Origin: Ischnura elegans
Taxonomy: Eukaryota; Arthropoda; Insecta; Odonata; Coenagrionidae
Length of the DNA stretch: 64,000 bases
Direction: 5' to 3'
Assembly (NCBI RefSeq): GCF_921293095.1
Contig: NC_060257.1
Span: forward strand, 92,927,449-92,991,448
Part shown: positions 1-10,740 of the stretch, piece by piece
Layout of the letters: each line of letters opens with the position of its first letter
Position numbering within the stretch: position 1 is the first letter of the stretch
Position numbers and translations under genes: made by a program
The notes under the pieces: generated by a model
Told to the model about the DNA's origin: nothing
Database searches by the model: none
What the model saw: the letters and a program-made list of their open reading frames with translations, nothing else

Positions 1-1
1 G

Positions 2-727
2 CGGGGAAACAAATTCTCGCTCATCAGCGGCATCGATGTATTCACTGGCCGCCCCGGGGAGAGTGTTGTAGCTTTCATCGAGCGAGTGGAAAGCGTGGCA
101 GAATTGAGTGGCTGGACCAGCGAAGAGACCCTGAAGGCAGCGAGAGTGCGTTTGGGCGGTGACGCAGCAGAGTTCTGTCGTATCAAGGAGGAGTGCTACC
201 AGGCGGCTGATTTTTCAGTTTTTAAGAAGTACCTCCTTGATCGATATCGCCCGAAATTAACGGCTCGATTCTATCGCGAGCAGTTAGGATCGGTGAGACT
301 AGGGCAGGGAGAGGACTTAGCGTCCTTCGCGGACCGGGTGAGATCGATTAACTCTCACACGTATGAACTTCCGACCCACGCTGACATGGCTGCCGCGATC
401 AAGCATGAAGCCGACCAAAGGGCCCTGGACGCATTCCTTCGTGGTCTTCCCGGTGAGCTCGGTCGTCTGTGCCGCTTGGCCGTGCCGGCGTCGTTCGACG
501 CGGCCCTTGAAACGGCTATTCGGATCCGCGAAGCTGATCGCAGTCCGCGAGCCCCCTCGCCGGTCCGCCGTGTTTTCCGTTCCCCAGCGGAGGCGGGGCG
601 GAGGTGCTATGAGTGCGACTCTCCAGACCATCTCGCGCGAAGGTGCCCCCGCCGGAGGTGTTATGCTTGCGGAGCTTCCGGCCATATCGCTTATCAGTGC
701 CAGCGGAAACCCTCAGAGAAGCCTTAA
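2..727 (+). CDS. gag: Gag polyprotein of Ty3/gypsy element, N-terminus missing
   Basis: Structural protein that would package the element RNA into virus-like particles in the cytoplasm. The frame is open from base 2, upstream of the first ATG at 86, so the true start lies outside the window. The middle part (about 86-560) resembles a retrotransposon Gag capsid domain, with an FxxxLxxRYRP-like segment. The end carries an arginine-rich stretch and two tandem zinc knuckles of CX2CX4HX4C type at about 603-700 (beginning CYEC and CYAC), which bind nucleic acid. The stop is TAA at 725-727. Pol lies in the -1 frame and overlaps the 3' end of gag from about 613, as expected for -1 frameshift expression. 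I did not find a convincing canonical slippery heptamer. Confidence 0.85.
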   Translation, partial: RGNKFSLISGIDVFTGRPGESVVAFIERVESVAELSGWTSEETLKAARVRLGGDAAEFCRIKEECYQAADFSVFKKYLLDRYRPKLTARFYREQLGSVRLGQGEDLASFADRVRSINSHTYELPTHADMAAAIKHEADQRALDAFLRGLPGELGRLCRLAVPASFDAALETAIRIREADRSPRAPSPVRRVFRSPAEAGRRCYECDSPDHLARRCPRRRCYACGASGHIAYQCQRKPSEKP

Positions 728-3093
728 AATGGCGGCGGGTCCGGAGGCGCCACCCAGGCCGGACCCCTGTAACCCTGTTCCTTCCACGGTTAGAGGCCGC
801 TAAGCGGACAGAGGATTTAGTGGTGGCAGTTAGCGTCGTGGGAAAAGACTGCAGATTTTTGGTGGATACCGGTGCCCAAGTTTCCTTGGTAGCGCGTGGT
901 GTGAACGGGGGCGAACGAATTAGAAGATCCCCATATCGTATAAAGGGTATTTCGGGGGAGACTGTGTATAACCATGGTGTAGAAACGGTGAAATTAGTGC
1001 TGGGAAAGTGTTCTTATAGTATAGATATGATAGTGGTAGATTCGGTGGGAGAATTTCAGGGGCTTTTAGGGTTAGATTTCTTGGAAAAATACGGTGGACT
1101 AATTGATGTGAGTAAAAAGACGATGAAATTAGGTGACGTTTACGTTTCGTTGAGAGGCAAGTGCAGCGCGCATGAAGGATGCGAGGAGAGGAAAAAAAAG
1201 AGTGCAAGGGTCGTTGGAGTGGACGTTGAAGTTCCTATTAAATTAACTGATGAGACAGTGATTCCGCCCAGGAGCGAAAAATTAGTGTGTTGCAGACTGT
1301 CAGATGACGCCCCTCTTGAAGGAGAATACATTACAGAGCCAGAGGTGATAACGGACGCACACAGTTGTGCTGTAGCGCGGGGTGTGTGTAAGTTTGAGAG
1401 AGGACGGGAGGTTATGGTAAAAGTAGGGAATTTCGGGCTGGATGAGGTTGTTTTGAGACGGGGAACAAAAGTGGCAACTCTCCATGAAGTGGAGAAAATT
1501 TTTAAAGGTAACTTTACAGGCATAAGGGACGTCCGAGCAACGACTACCGAAGAGCGAAAGATAGATTTCCGGGAGAAGTTAGCGAATCTGGATGAACCGG
1601 AAAGGAAGGCGTTGCTACCCCTGTTGAAGAAGTACCAGAGTTTATTCACTGAAGGAAAAATACCTCCGGCCACAACAATTACCTCTCACAGAATCCCCAC
1701 GGGCAACTCTCCACCCATTTATCGCCGCCCCTATAGAGTGCCATATCACCAGAAGGAAGTGATTCAAACCCTTGTGGACGAGCAGTTACGGGCCGGGATA
1801 ATTGTCCCTAGCAGTAGCCCCTGGGCTTCACCGGTCGTCATTGTGCCAAAAAAATCAGCTGACGGCACCCCATCTTATAGATTTTGTGTTGACTTCCGTG
1901 GCCTTAATGCAGTGACTACCCCAGACGTGTATTCCCTGCCCAATATAACAGAAACGTTAGACTATTTAGGGAGGAGCCGTTACTTTTCCACGTTAGATCT
2001 AACGAGTGGTTATTATCAGATCCCTATGCATCCTGACTCCAGAGAAAAGACTGCCTTTAATGTAGAGGGCGGACATTTTGAATACAACCGCATGCCTTTC
2101 GGATTACGCAACGCCCCTAGCACGTTTCAACGCATGATGGACGGCGTTTTGAGAGGACTAAAGCCCACACAGTGTCTCGTCTATTTGGATGACGTCATTG
2201 TATTTAGTTCCTCCATGGATGAGCATGTTGAAAGGCTGAGAAGCGTGTTCGATCGGCTGCAAGAGTCAGGTTTGTCGTTAAAAATTGAAAAGTGTCACTT
2301 TGCTAGAGAAAGGGTAAGGTATTTGGGACATGTGATCGACCGGGAGGGTGTTCGTCCGGACCCTGAGAAAATAAACGCGGTTATGAATTTTCCTTCACCT
2401 AGTAATACCAAGGAAGTGCAATCGTTCTTGGGACTCGCCAATTATTATAGGCGCTTCATAAATAATTACGCTGTGGTCGCCAGACCGCTAACGCGGCTCC
2501 TCAAGAATGGAACTAAATTCATATGGACACCTGACTGTGACGCGGCGATGGAATCCTTGAAGGCGGCCTTGGTAAGCACTCCGGTGCTCGCCTATCCTGA
2601 CTTCGCAGGGCCATTCGTTATCTCCACTGACGCCAGCAACTTTGCGGTGGGCGCGGTGTTGTCGCAAGAGATAGACGGCGAGGAGCATCCCATCGCGTAT
2701 GCATCGCGGCAACTTCAAGCAGCGGAAATAAACTACACGACCACGGAGAAGGAGTTGTGCGCGGTCGTATTCGCGGTTCAGTATTTTCGCCCTTATGTGT
2801 GGAGTCGCCCATTCAAAATAATCACGGATCACGCCGCCCTCCGATGGCTTTTTAGTCTTCGCGATCCCAGTAGTAGATTAACCAGATGGGCGCTGAAATT
2901 AGCCGAATATGAGTATGAGGTTATTCACAAGCCAGGAAAACTCCACCTTAACGCCGACGGGTTAAGCCGAAAGATACGAGTGGTGGAGGTAATGGATGAT
3001 GAAGATTGGAAGAAGTACCAAGCCGAGGATATGGAATGCCAGGAGTGGAAGTCGTGCGAGAGTTTTGAAGAGAAAAATGGACTGCTGTTCTGA
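613..3093 (+). CDS. pol: Pol part 1: protease, reverse transcriptase, RNase H
   Basis: Enzymes that process the polyprotein and copy element RNA into DNA. Domains in order: a retropepsin-type aspartic protease with DTGA inside FLVDTGAQVSLV near residue 85; reverse transcriptase from about residue 370, with FRVDFRGLN-like and GYYQIPM segments, MPFGLRNAPSTFQ and the catalytic YLDD at about residue 523; and RNase H with TDAS at about residue 672, TTEKELCAVV, and TDHAALRWL. A linker follows, then a TGA stop at 3091-3093. The integrase continues in the same frame, so this stop splits what is normally one pol. It is either a nonsense mutation or, less likely, a readthrough codon. The first residues overlap gag and are probably not translated separately. 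Confidence 0.93.
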   Translation: MRLSRPSRAKVPPPEVLCLRSFRPYRLSVPAETLREALKWRRVRRRHPGRTPVTLFLPRLEAAKRTEDLVVAVSVVGKDCRFLVDTGAQVSLVARGVNGGERIRRSPYRIKGISGETVYNHGVETVKLVLGKCSYSIDMIVVDSVGEFQGLLGLDFLEKYGGLIDVSKKTMKLGDVYVSLRGKCSAHEGCEERKKKSARVVGVDVEVPIKLTDETVIPPRSEKLVCCRLSDDAPLEGEYITEPEVITDAHSCAVARGVCKFERGREVMVKVGNFGLDEVVLRRGTKVATLHEVEKIFKGNFTGIRDVRATTTEERKIDFREKLANLDEPERKALLPLLKKYQSLFTEGKIPPATTITSHRIPTGNSPPIYRRPYRVPYHQKEVIQTLVDEQLRAGIIVPSSSPWASPVVIVPKKSADGTPSYRFCVDFRGLNAVTTPDVYSLPNITETLDYLGRSRYFSTLDLTSGYYQIPMHPDSREKTAFNVEGGHFEYNRMPFGLRNAPSTFQRMMDGVLRGLKPTQCLVYLDDVIVFSSSMDEHVERLRSVFDRLQESGLSLKIEKCHFARERVRYLGHVIDREGVRPDPEKINAVMNFPSPSNTKEVQSFLGLANYYRRFINNYAVVARPLTRLLKNGTKFIWTPDCDAAMESLKAALVSTPVLAYPDFAGPFVISTDASNFAVGAVLSQEIDGEEHPIAYASRQLQAAEINYTTTEKELCAVVFAVQYFRPYVWSRPFKIITDHAALRWLFSLRDPSSRLTRWALKLAEYEYEVIHKPGKLHLNADGLSRKIRVVEVMDDEDWKKYQAEDMECQEWKSCESFEEKNGLLF

Positions 3094-4848
3094 TCGACAA
3101 GTGAGGGATTAAAGGTGGTGGTTCCTGTGAGCCGACGGGAAACTGTGTTCCGCCAACATCACGACCACGCTCTGTCAGGACACCTAGGAGTAAAGCCGAC
3201 TATTAGACGAATACGACAGATGTACTGGTGGCCCTCCCTTGATAAAGATGTGAGAGAGATGATGGCTAGCTGTGTTCCTTGTAATCAACGTAGCCCTTAC
3301 GGCAAGACGAGGGCACCCTTGAAGAAACTTCCAGTAAGTACCTCCCCATTTTCCTTCATCAGCATAGATATTGTTGGGCCCCTACCGCGCACCTCGAACG
3401 GCAACCGGTTTATACTTACCATTCTCGATCATTTTTCACGGTATTTAGAGATGGTGGCCATTCCCTCACAGACAGCGGAAGTAGTGGCCGACGCTCTACT
3501 TAGGCGGTGGATTTTGAAATTCGGTGTTCCTGATTATATACTGTCGGATCAGGGCCCTAACTTTGAGTCGGCTTTGTTCCAGAATTTTTGTAAATTTCTA
3601 GGGGTATCTAAATTACGTACATCACCCTTTCACCCCAGCTGTAACGGAAGGTGTGAGAGAGTGCATCGAACCATCTCGCAAATGCTAAGCCACTATGTTA
3701 ATGGAAGAGACAATAGCTGGGATGTGTGGTTAGCGTTTTCGGTGGCCGGATACAATTCATCCTATCATAGTAGCACGCGAGTGACTCCGTTCAAGGTGAT
3801 TTTCGGTCGCGAAATGAAGACGCCCTTCCATTGCTTAGAGACCGTAGAGACTAGTACGAGAGATTCATATGTGGACGAACTAAGTGATCAACTCAAGCAG
3901 ATTTGGAAAGAATGTTTGGGGAACAGTGAGAGGGCCCTTGAGTCGCAGGCAAGGCAATACAACAAGAGGAGCAGGGATGTGAACTACCAGCCGGGTCAAT
4001 ACGTTTACCTAAACGACCCCTGTATAAAGCCCGGCAGAATCCGCAAGTTCCACAAACCGTTTTCGGGACCTTATAAAATCCTTGAGGTGCTCAATGACTC
4101 TAATCTACGTTTGCAGCTACGTTTTAGGACTATCGTGGTGCATAAAGACCGCGTTAAGGCACATAGGGGTGTGAGAAATAAGGAACACGAATTCGCAGAC
4201 GCAATCAGGGGCGAGAAAAGGCGTGGGCGTCCGAGATTACTGATGGCGAGTGGGAAAGGAGTTGAGGAAGCATCAACGTCTCCGGAAATCGTTTCCACCT
4301 GCCCTTCTCCCACTCCAAATGCAACAACGAGGAAGAAAGAAATAGTGACAGTTTCCCTCCCTGTCCCTTCTTCGAAAATTGATGCCGTTTCCGATTTGGA
4401 GAGCGAGGCATCTTGGCCGGCTGTTTCCGATCATTCGGAGGACGAGCGCGCAGACGAATGGAAAGCCGACCGACCACGCCCACTCCGAGCAGAGCAGCCG
4501 TTACCTCAGCGTTCGCCGTACCCGCTGCGAAGTAGGCGGCGAGTTGCTGATAAAGACAAGGAAGACCCCGTGGAGATTGTTGACACGTCGGCGGCGACCT
4601 TGCCCGTTATGACCTTGCCTCCCTCCCTGTCCCCACCCCATTTTGAAGATAGCGCGGACCGCGCGAAGATAACGCAGACAGCAGCGGAGACTCCTTTGAC
4701 CACCATGCCCCCTGAAGCTCTCCCATCCCTCAGTGCAAATTCCCCCGAAGTGTGTCCCGGTGCATATGATGAGCAAAGCAGCGAGAGTAATTGTGAAAGT
4801 ACGACGCTAGCCGTTTGCCCATATAATTTGAGGCCACGGCCATGTTAA
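3094..4848 (+). CDS. pol: Pol part 2: integrase with C-terminal extension
   Basis: Inserts the cDNA into the host chromosome. Same frame as the upstream pol and separated from it only by the TGA at 3091-3093; the first GTG at 3115 is not a likely independent start. The zinc-binding HHCC region spans about 3157-3285 (HHDHALSGHLG, then CVPC). The DDE core shows its first Asp in SIDIVGPLP near 3365, its second in LSDQGPNF near 3545, and Glu in CNGRCERVH near 3655. The C-terminal half has a GPYKILEVL segment typical of the integrase C-domain, then a long Pro/Ser/Glu-rich tail ending in two Y-x-LR-x-R-type motifs. I see no chromodomain and no envelope gene after it. Confidence 0.9.
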   Translation, partial: STSEGLKVVVPVSRRETVFRQHHDHALSGHLGVKPTIRRIRQMYWWPSLDKDVREMMASCVPCNQRSPYGKTRAPLKKLPVSTSPFSFISIDIVGPLPRTSNGNRFILTILDHFSRYLEMVAIPSQTAEVVADALLRRWILKFGVPDYILSDQGPNFESALFQNFCKFLGVSKLRTSPFHPSCNGRCERVHRTISQMLSHYVNGRDNSWDVWLAFSVAGYNSSYHSSTRVTPFKVIFGREMKTPFHCLETVETSTRDSYVDELSDQLKQIWKECLGNSERALESQARQYNKRSRDVNYQPGQYVYLNDPCIKPGRIRKFHKPFSGPYKILEVLNDSNLRLQLRFRTIVVHKDRVKAHRGVRNKEHEFADAIRGEKRRGRPRLLMASGKGVEEASTSPEIVSTCPSPTPNATTRKKEIVTVSLPVPSSKIDAVSDLESEASWPAVSDHSEDERADEWKADRPRPLRAEQPLPQRSPYPLRSRRRVADKDKEDPVEIVDTSAATLPVMTLPPSLSPPHFEDSADRAKITQTAAETPLTTMPPEALPSLSANSPEVCPGAYDEQSSESNCESTTLAVCPYNLRPRPC

Positions 4849-5507
4849 AAAGTGAGTGATGAGGCCATTATGGTGTTGGCCGAGTGTTTGCCCGAGGGGC
4901 GTTGAGTGTTTTTGAGTGTATGTAAGTCTACGAATGTAGCATCTATGTAAGTGCGACGGGACAGAGTGTTTTCCATTTGGATGACGGAGTACTGGTTGAG
5001 AAAAATATTTAAAATTGGTGATTGCATTATGTCTTTTCACGAAACGAACAGTGATTTTGTATGTTCTGGAATTTTGAGTTGGTAATGGTATCATCTTTGC
5101 CCAGTTGATTGTATGATAAGTACAGTGTTTATGTTGATTCAAGGGGGGTTATTGGGTTTACTACGAAGCACGCAAATTGTTCAAATCTCTTTCTAAATGA
5201 CTTGTGCTGACTTTGAAGGGGTTACCATAATCATGTAGTGTGGGATTGTGATTTGCTTAATAGCGTTATATTGGGTTTTGGGTTCATTGTGGTGTTGTAT
5301 TCTTGTCTTGTTTTTTCAACATTTTATCCTGTTCTCCTATCGGTGGTGACCAATGTCTTATTTTTTTATTTTGACTTTTCAGTATAATCGATTGTTTGCT
5401 ATTTTTATGGAGCTGTCAATGTTAAGTGGTATAAATCTCTATGTGGTGTGGGAATGCAAGTGGTCGGCTGACAGTTAGAAAAATTTCACTATGTTCAATT
5501 TTTCTTT

Positions 5508-5519
5508 TGGAGGGGGGAA
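5508..5519 (+). other. Polypurine tract of the Ty3/gypsy element
   Basis: A run of A and G ending in six G residues lies directly before the LTR. In LTR retrotransposons this RNA segment resists RNase H and primes plus-strand DNA synthesis. Its position fixes the left edge of the LTR to within a few bases. Confidence 0.75.
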
Positions 5520-5825
5520 TGGTGTGAGTCTCACGCTGACTTACATTCCCACCATACTTACCTGTAGAGCAAGCAGATACCTAATGCCTTCCTCCCACCC
5601 CTCCCTGCATCCGGTGAGAAGAGCGGTGGGAACTGCAAGCTGGCTGATGCGTCGGTGGGAAGAAGACACGACGTGTGGAGTTGGTTTGTAGACGTCTTGT
5701 GGAATGGTTGTATCTTAACTCGAATAAAGAGGAGTTATGGAAAAGACCGGGAATTGGTTATTAATTCCTTAATTCCCTTCCTCGCGTTCCCTCTGCGACC
5801 TCCGGCGGACCCGAGAGACTTTACA
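5520..5825 (+). repeat. 3' LTR of the Ty3/gypsy element
   Basis: About 303-306 bp. The left edge is TG at 5520 or TGTGAGTC at 5523; the right edge is ACTTTACA ending at 5825, whose reverse complement (TGTAAAGTC) resembles the 5523 start. An AATAAA polyadenylation signal sits at 5723-5728. No second LTR is in the window, so the edges cannot be checked by alignment. Confidence 0.7.
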
Positions 5826-6285
5826 GTAAAGAATTTTTTTTTGCTCTACAAAACTAAAGCTAAGTTCTATGGTTCGTTCGCTTCGTCCACTTGAATTCCA
5901 TGAATATTCAAGATCCATAAAATTCGTTGATATAATTTTTAATAAAAATTCAAAAGGTTCCGAAATCTTGAAATTTTGGTGAGAAAGTACATTCCCAGTC
6001 ACACAAGTGTGTAGCAAAAGGCAATTTTCTGCAGACAGTAATACTGTAACATGGAGACGTCAAAACCTGCTGGCTGAGCATGTAGAATAATTGGTTTTTC
6101 TGCTTGAGAATTTGGAAGGGCCAAATATTACATGATTCATATACGTAATATGTAATCTTTATTATAACTGTGAACACGACTATCTCAGGGCTCTCCCTTG
6201 TAGTTTGGATACATATATGACTTAAATGGTCGACATATTACTTAGGGCTAAATAATTTCAAGTGTGCCTATGGACCTGTTGAAGA
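5826..6285. other. Gene-free flank of the LTR element
   Basis: AT-rich DNA with short chance frames on both strands. I see no known motif, repeat or element end in it. Confidence 0.5.
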
Positions 6286-6287
6286 CT

Positions 6288-6420
6288 AGTGTTGCCGCGA
6301 GACTAGGCTTGCGCCAGTCTCGTTTTCCGCGCTCGGGTGTCGTCTCGAGTCTCGTCTCGTGAGCCTCAGTCTCGTCTCGGTCTCCAGTCTCAGACTAGAG
6401 TCTCGTCTCGTTACCCCCAA
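6288..6420. repeat. GAGAC/GTCTC-rich dispersed repeat, copy 1
   Basis: Starts with AGTGTTGCCGCGAGACT and continues as irregular GTCTC and GTCTCG units. The same start is found at 27,871, where it marks an insertion into satellite DNA, so this is the end of a dispersed element. The other end was not found. An open minus-strand frame through it (Arg/Glu/Thr-rich) follows from the repeat and is not called a gene. Confidence 0.65.
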
Positions 6421-7847
6421 AATAAATTTAGCACCATGAAAAGCCGTTTCCTTTGCGTACTTAATCGCTGAATCGGTACCCCGAAATAGAAAAGCCATAA
6501 ATATAAATTTTAAATGTATATTGATGTGGACACCAATCACGTCAATGTTTGTATAATTATTGAATTTATTGATACTCAATGAATAAACTCGTAGCTTAAA
6601 ACAAAAAATATCTAAAAGGGAATGTAGACACAAATATACTGCAGAGAAATCCACAGAAAAAAATAATCGTAAAATAAACGTAAAAATACCCCTCAAGCAC
6701 AGCAGTTATTTAAATAAATCCCATCCCAGCGGCCGGATGAGATTTAGATGACTTCGCCTTTTTGGCAAGCATGCTATCTTTCAATAGTTTATAATTTTCA
6801 TGACGTAGTATGATGAATATCGTTGAAAACTTTTGTAAATATGCGTTAAATAATGCGCTACTCTATCATAATTTTTCAAGCCATTTTAATAAATATTTAT
6901 TGTTTAATTTATCTTGTTCTCGAAACTAATAATTAAATTTTCAGTTTTCAAACATTTAAATTTAGTCTCAATTTAGCTGCGAGATCTCTAACATTCCATG
7001 CATTTTTTTATAACAATATGATGTATTTTCGTGATTTGGTATTGAAAATTACATAACAATTGGATATATTCGATAGGATTACCCGTTTCGCCAACTTGAA
7101 AATTCATAACTTCACCCATTTCTTTGACTTTGTTCTATTATAACCGAGCATTTCATATAGGTACTTACGTTCTGCTGTTTCAAACGTCAATATGGAAATT
7201 TTCAAATGACTTTACCCTAAGTAATTCCGCTTTGTACGGTTTGATTGGAAGAAATTCATGCATAAACTCACTGCAAATTGTTCACACTAGTACACGCTGT
7301 GTCTTATTTTCCCATGATTGGCACAAACTGCACCTCCTTTGGGGGGTTTCTTCACAGCAGCAGAAGTTATCCTTAGGAAATGTCATTCGGTGAGTCTTGA
7401 TACTAAATTGCCAAACGAGTGACGGCCATGTCCATACTGTCCGTTGCATATAAAAAAAATATTACCTCAACCAGCTGCACGCGAAGTGATAATAGGGCCA
7501 ATTTTTATTAGTATTTTCCCAGCGAATAACATATGAATTTAGGACTGCGGAATTCAACAGTCTGCTAAATAACTTCATATACCACTTATTATGGCGTTTT
7601 CTTTCCGTAAGGTACGAATGTAATGACAGGTCTGGGGTGATTGGGGGCCCTCGGCTGGCGCACATGATGGGGCCCCCCTCAGCGGAGGATTCATCCCCAC
7701 CCCCCCTTCGGAATATTTTAGGACTTTCCATGTCCGGTAATGGATTTTAACGCTATTCCGCCTCTAAAAACAAGATAAAATTTTATAAGAAAAAATATAA
7801 TGAAAAGTAGGAACTTCACGGCTTAATATAAAATTTAATCATGTTTT
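6421..7847. other. Gene-free stretch
   Basis: AT-rich, with only short chance frames. A G/C-run patch at about 7640-7730 (GGGGGCCC, GGGGCCCCCC) resembles the G/C-run ends of the small MITEs elsewhere in the window, but no inverted ends could be matched. Confidence 0.45.
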
Positions 7848-8204
7848 ATGGTTCCATTATCTTTAGAAGACGAGAGAAGATGGGAGGCATTCGAGATGTG
7901 GGCATGGAGAAGAATGGAGAGGGTGAAATGGACGGAGAGAAAAAGGCACGACGAAGTACTGGACATGGTGGGTGAGGAGAGGCAGCTTTTAGATGAGATA
8001 CGGAGGAGACAGAACGTATGGATGGAGCGAATACTTAGCGGGGAGGGGATGTTGAAAATGGTGTTGGAGGGCAGAATGTTAGGGAAACGAGGGAGGGGAA
8101 GGAAAAGAATAGGATTTTTAGATAGATTGAAAGAGAGTGGGCCTTACAGTGAATTGAAGAAGGTAGCGCTGGAAGGTAAGGGAAGCTCCCAGATCACTTC
8201 TTGA
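7848..8204 (+). pseudogene. 3' fragment of a LINE reverse transcriptase (5'-truncated copy)
   Basis: The frame reads EAFEMWAWRRMERVKW, then an RRRQNVWMERIL segment and a basic GRGRKRIGFLDRL tail. This is the C-terminal signature of RTE/BovB-like reverse transcriptases, and the same motif order occurs in the full-length LINE at 13,066-16,481 (EAFEMWCYRRMMKIKW). Catalytic RT motifs are absent, so this is the usual 5'-truncated insertion. The DNA after the stop ends in an ATAATAATTA-type tail near 8247-8260, like the short repeat tails of this clade. It belongs to a different family from the 13-kb copy, because the sequences differ widely. Confidence 0.75.
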
Positions 8205-8261
8205 ATACTCCATGGAAACCTACCTTAATCGGTAGAATACTGTGACAATAATAATTATCTA

Positions 8262-9743
8262 TTTACTGAATTTGCTCCTTGAAAATGCCCTGAAATTAAA
8301 GAACCTCTAAAACAACCTTTTCGATTAACGCTTTTAAAGAGCAAAAGTAAAAATGTAAAATATTATGAAGCACTTTTTGGGGCCATATAAATAATTTTGG
8401 TTGTTATGCGTTAACTACGTCTAATTAATTTTTTCATGGCATATAGATGTAGTCACAAGTATGTCGCTTTTATCCTTACTCGTTGGACATTATTTTAAAG
8501 TGTAGATAAAAACTTGTGCAAAAATTTATTTACTAATTTTGTAGATAAATTTAAGCCTGAATTAACAAACATATCCCTATCTATTTTCTTTAAAGGATGA
8601 TGTTTAACGATTTGTTTCGCCTATATAATTCAGTTGGCCAAATAAAAACTGTCGGGTAGAGAAAAAAATAACAGGTAACATATAAGGATACAATTTTAAT
8701 ATTTTAGCTTATTTTGATTTTGATATTTATATTAGAAAAGCTGACGTTAAAAAAGTATTTTTATCAGTTACTGAAAATATTAATGGACCCGATCAATAAT
8801 TCAATATTTTTTGTGCTTTCCTTCTAAGTCATTATGTGTTCAGGGGCTCGTAAAATATACTTACAATATAAATTATTACAACTGTATTAATACAACCAAC
8901 TTCTTCACACTTAAGGAAAGAAACAAAAAATTGGCAATTATGGTCAACTCTACACAATTGACATTCTTTAAATATTGCTGATATTTGACGCGAAGCCGAA
9001 CTTGAACTCAACAGTCTACCCGAAAACTCCCTTCGAGTGGCAGATGAGCTGGGGTTTGAAATATCAACACGGAGAACATGCATACGTCAAATAAACAGAA
9101 GCAACGCGCCCGCAGAAAATCCAGAAAAATAGTTCAGGAGACCGATTTCCTAACTTTTTTGGATCATTTTATTTCAGAGATATATTTAAGATAGACAGTA
9201 GGGGTTTCCGTGGAGTCCTTCCTCTTTAAGGGCTCAATTCCTCCAAACTATCAGATTCGCGAGTCGTCAAAAAATGCTACGGGCGTACAGAAAACTTTAC
9301 ACAGATGTTAAACGAATTGGGTTGGGAGCCGCTAGAGACTCGGAGGCTGCGCGCTAAGCTGAGATAGCTTGAGCAATTGAGTATGGATATCTTCAAGAGC
9401 GACACGGAGATCATATTAGCACCCCACTAAATTTCCAGGTACGACAAGAACGATAAAAACTGGAGATATTTAGGCGAACGCATAGGTGCGGGAACTCGTT
9501 ATCTCCCATTCACGACAAAGAACTTCAATATATGCTATGCTACTTCGTTAGTAGATTCCATTTACATATGAATGCGGCGGGTGTTCTGACATTCCCCGCC
9601 ACACGCCTATTGAGGCAGCTTGCAGGGTAATATGCAGATGTAGATGACCACTTTAAAAGTTTTACTAACAAAACGGCCTACTACATGTGCACGGTAGTGT
9701 TTTTATTTATCAAACGATTTGCCAAAACTGCCATTTTTGAGTC
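8262..9743. other. Gene-free stretch with a short dispersed-repeat tail
   Basis: Mostly AT-rich and without recognisable genes. At about 9590-9650 a GC-richer block (CCACACGCCTATTGAGG, then GCAGATGTAGATGA) is closely matched at about 62,145-62,195. It looks like the 3' tail of a LINE or SINE family. Confidence 0.5.
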
Positions 9744-10383
9744 TTAACCAGTGACGTGCAATTCTTGTTACACTACCAGTGACGTGCGGTTTGGGAGACC
9801 GCATTAAATCAAAAATTCATAAAATGTTGCAACGCCATTTTTATCGTTTTGTTTAATTTTTCTTTAAACGCTTAAATATTCTAACACTTATATTAAAAGT
9901 TTTACTTTCTCAATACGAACCAATTTGTCAGTAAAAATTGTTATTTGAAGCAGGGTCAAAAAACTGATGCCAAAAACACTTGAGTTATAATTATAATATT
10001 TATGTATCTGTATTTCGCTAGATTTAAAAAATAAGACCTTAAATGTTATAGTTGGAAGATAAAGTAGACATGAAATTTATCCCGCTTATTCATATTCTTG
10101 ATCCATTCTGCAGGCGATCAAAATTACCATTTTTCACAAAAGCACGCACAGGCTTTTTGCCTTGGAAAAATAAGAAGGAGGTTTTCCGTGTTTTTGTACG
10201 GCGGGAAAAGTCTACCTACTGCCCGCATTTAAGACATTTCAACTTCTACAGCCTCTTCCTACGCTAGATGAGAATTTGCGCAATAATTTATCCTGCCCTT
10301 CTCGGGAGTCTTACATTTGACATTCTCCTTCCCATATGGATCTAACGAGATCTCCGCCATTGATTTAATGCAATTAAATCGTT

Positions 10384-10740
10384 TCATATCTCTATATCTT
10401 TCTCAGACTGCTGGAGCATAAAAGAGTTGACAAAGGACATATTTAATATTCTGAAAAATACTGTCGTTAACATATTCCCGGATGAGTATGTACAGTACAA
10501 ATTGTGTAATGTATCTACGCCACTTTTAGTTGCGTTGTAAAATGCAATTACCACTGGTTTCCTTGACTCTATATCATCACCTACCTTGTAGTGCATAATT
10601 GAAACTAAACAAACAGCACTATACATTGAATATTACAGACTTGTTCGCCGAGAATCCGTAAAATGAAGAGCCCATTATGCGTCCTTTGGATGACGCAAAG
10701 TCATTAGGCCCTTCTATTTTTTTGATCGTACTAGCATATT
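10384..10740 (-). pseudogene. piggyBac-like transposase, C-terminal relic
   Basis: The minus strand carries KPVVIAFYNATKSGVDTLH followed by YCTYS and an FFRILNMSFVNSF segment. This matches the well-known stretch of piggyBac (DDE_Tnp_1_7) transposases around the last catalytic Asp, where FYNxTKxGVDTxD is followed by a YS/YT motif and a hydrophobic N-A-F helix. Here the residue after GVDTL is H, not D, so a normally conserved acid is lost. Upstream, in another frame near 10,640-10,740, GSSFYGFSANKSVI resembles the SxxFGFxxxxTLVSYVPK region that precedes it. No intact frame links the parts, so it is a pseudogene. Confidence 0.8.

Larger units (their letters stand above)
1..5825 (+). mobile_element. 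Ty3/gypsy LTR retrotransposon, 5' end outside the window
   Basis: The order gag, protease, reverse transcriptase, RNase H, integrase, polypurine tract, LTR is that of Ty3/gypsy (Metaviridae-type) elements. Gag is already open at base 2, so the 5' LTR, primer binding site and gag start lie to the left. After pol ends at 4848 there are about 660 bases with no plus-strand gene and no env-like frame. A purine tract at about 5508-5519 then leads into the LTR. One in-frame stop in pol at 3091-3093 is the only clear break seen in the coding part, so the copy is comparatively young. Confidence 0.93.

Noticed and set aside
317..803. Extra frames over gag on both strands
   Set aside because: Shadows of the GC-rich gag frame.
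4849..5507. Possible env gene after integrase
   Set aside because: No plus-strand frame of useful length; only short minus-strand frames.
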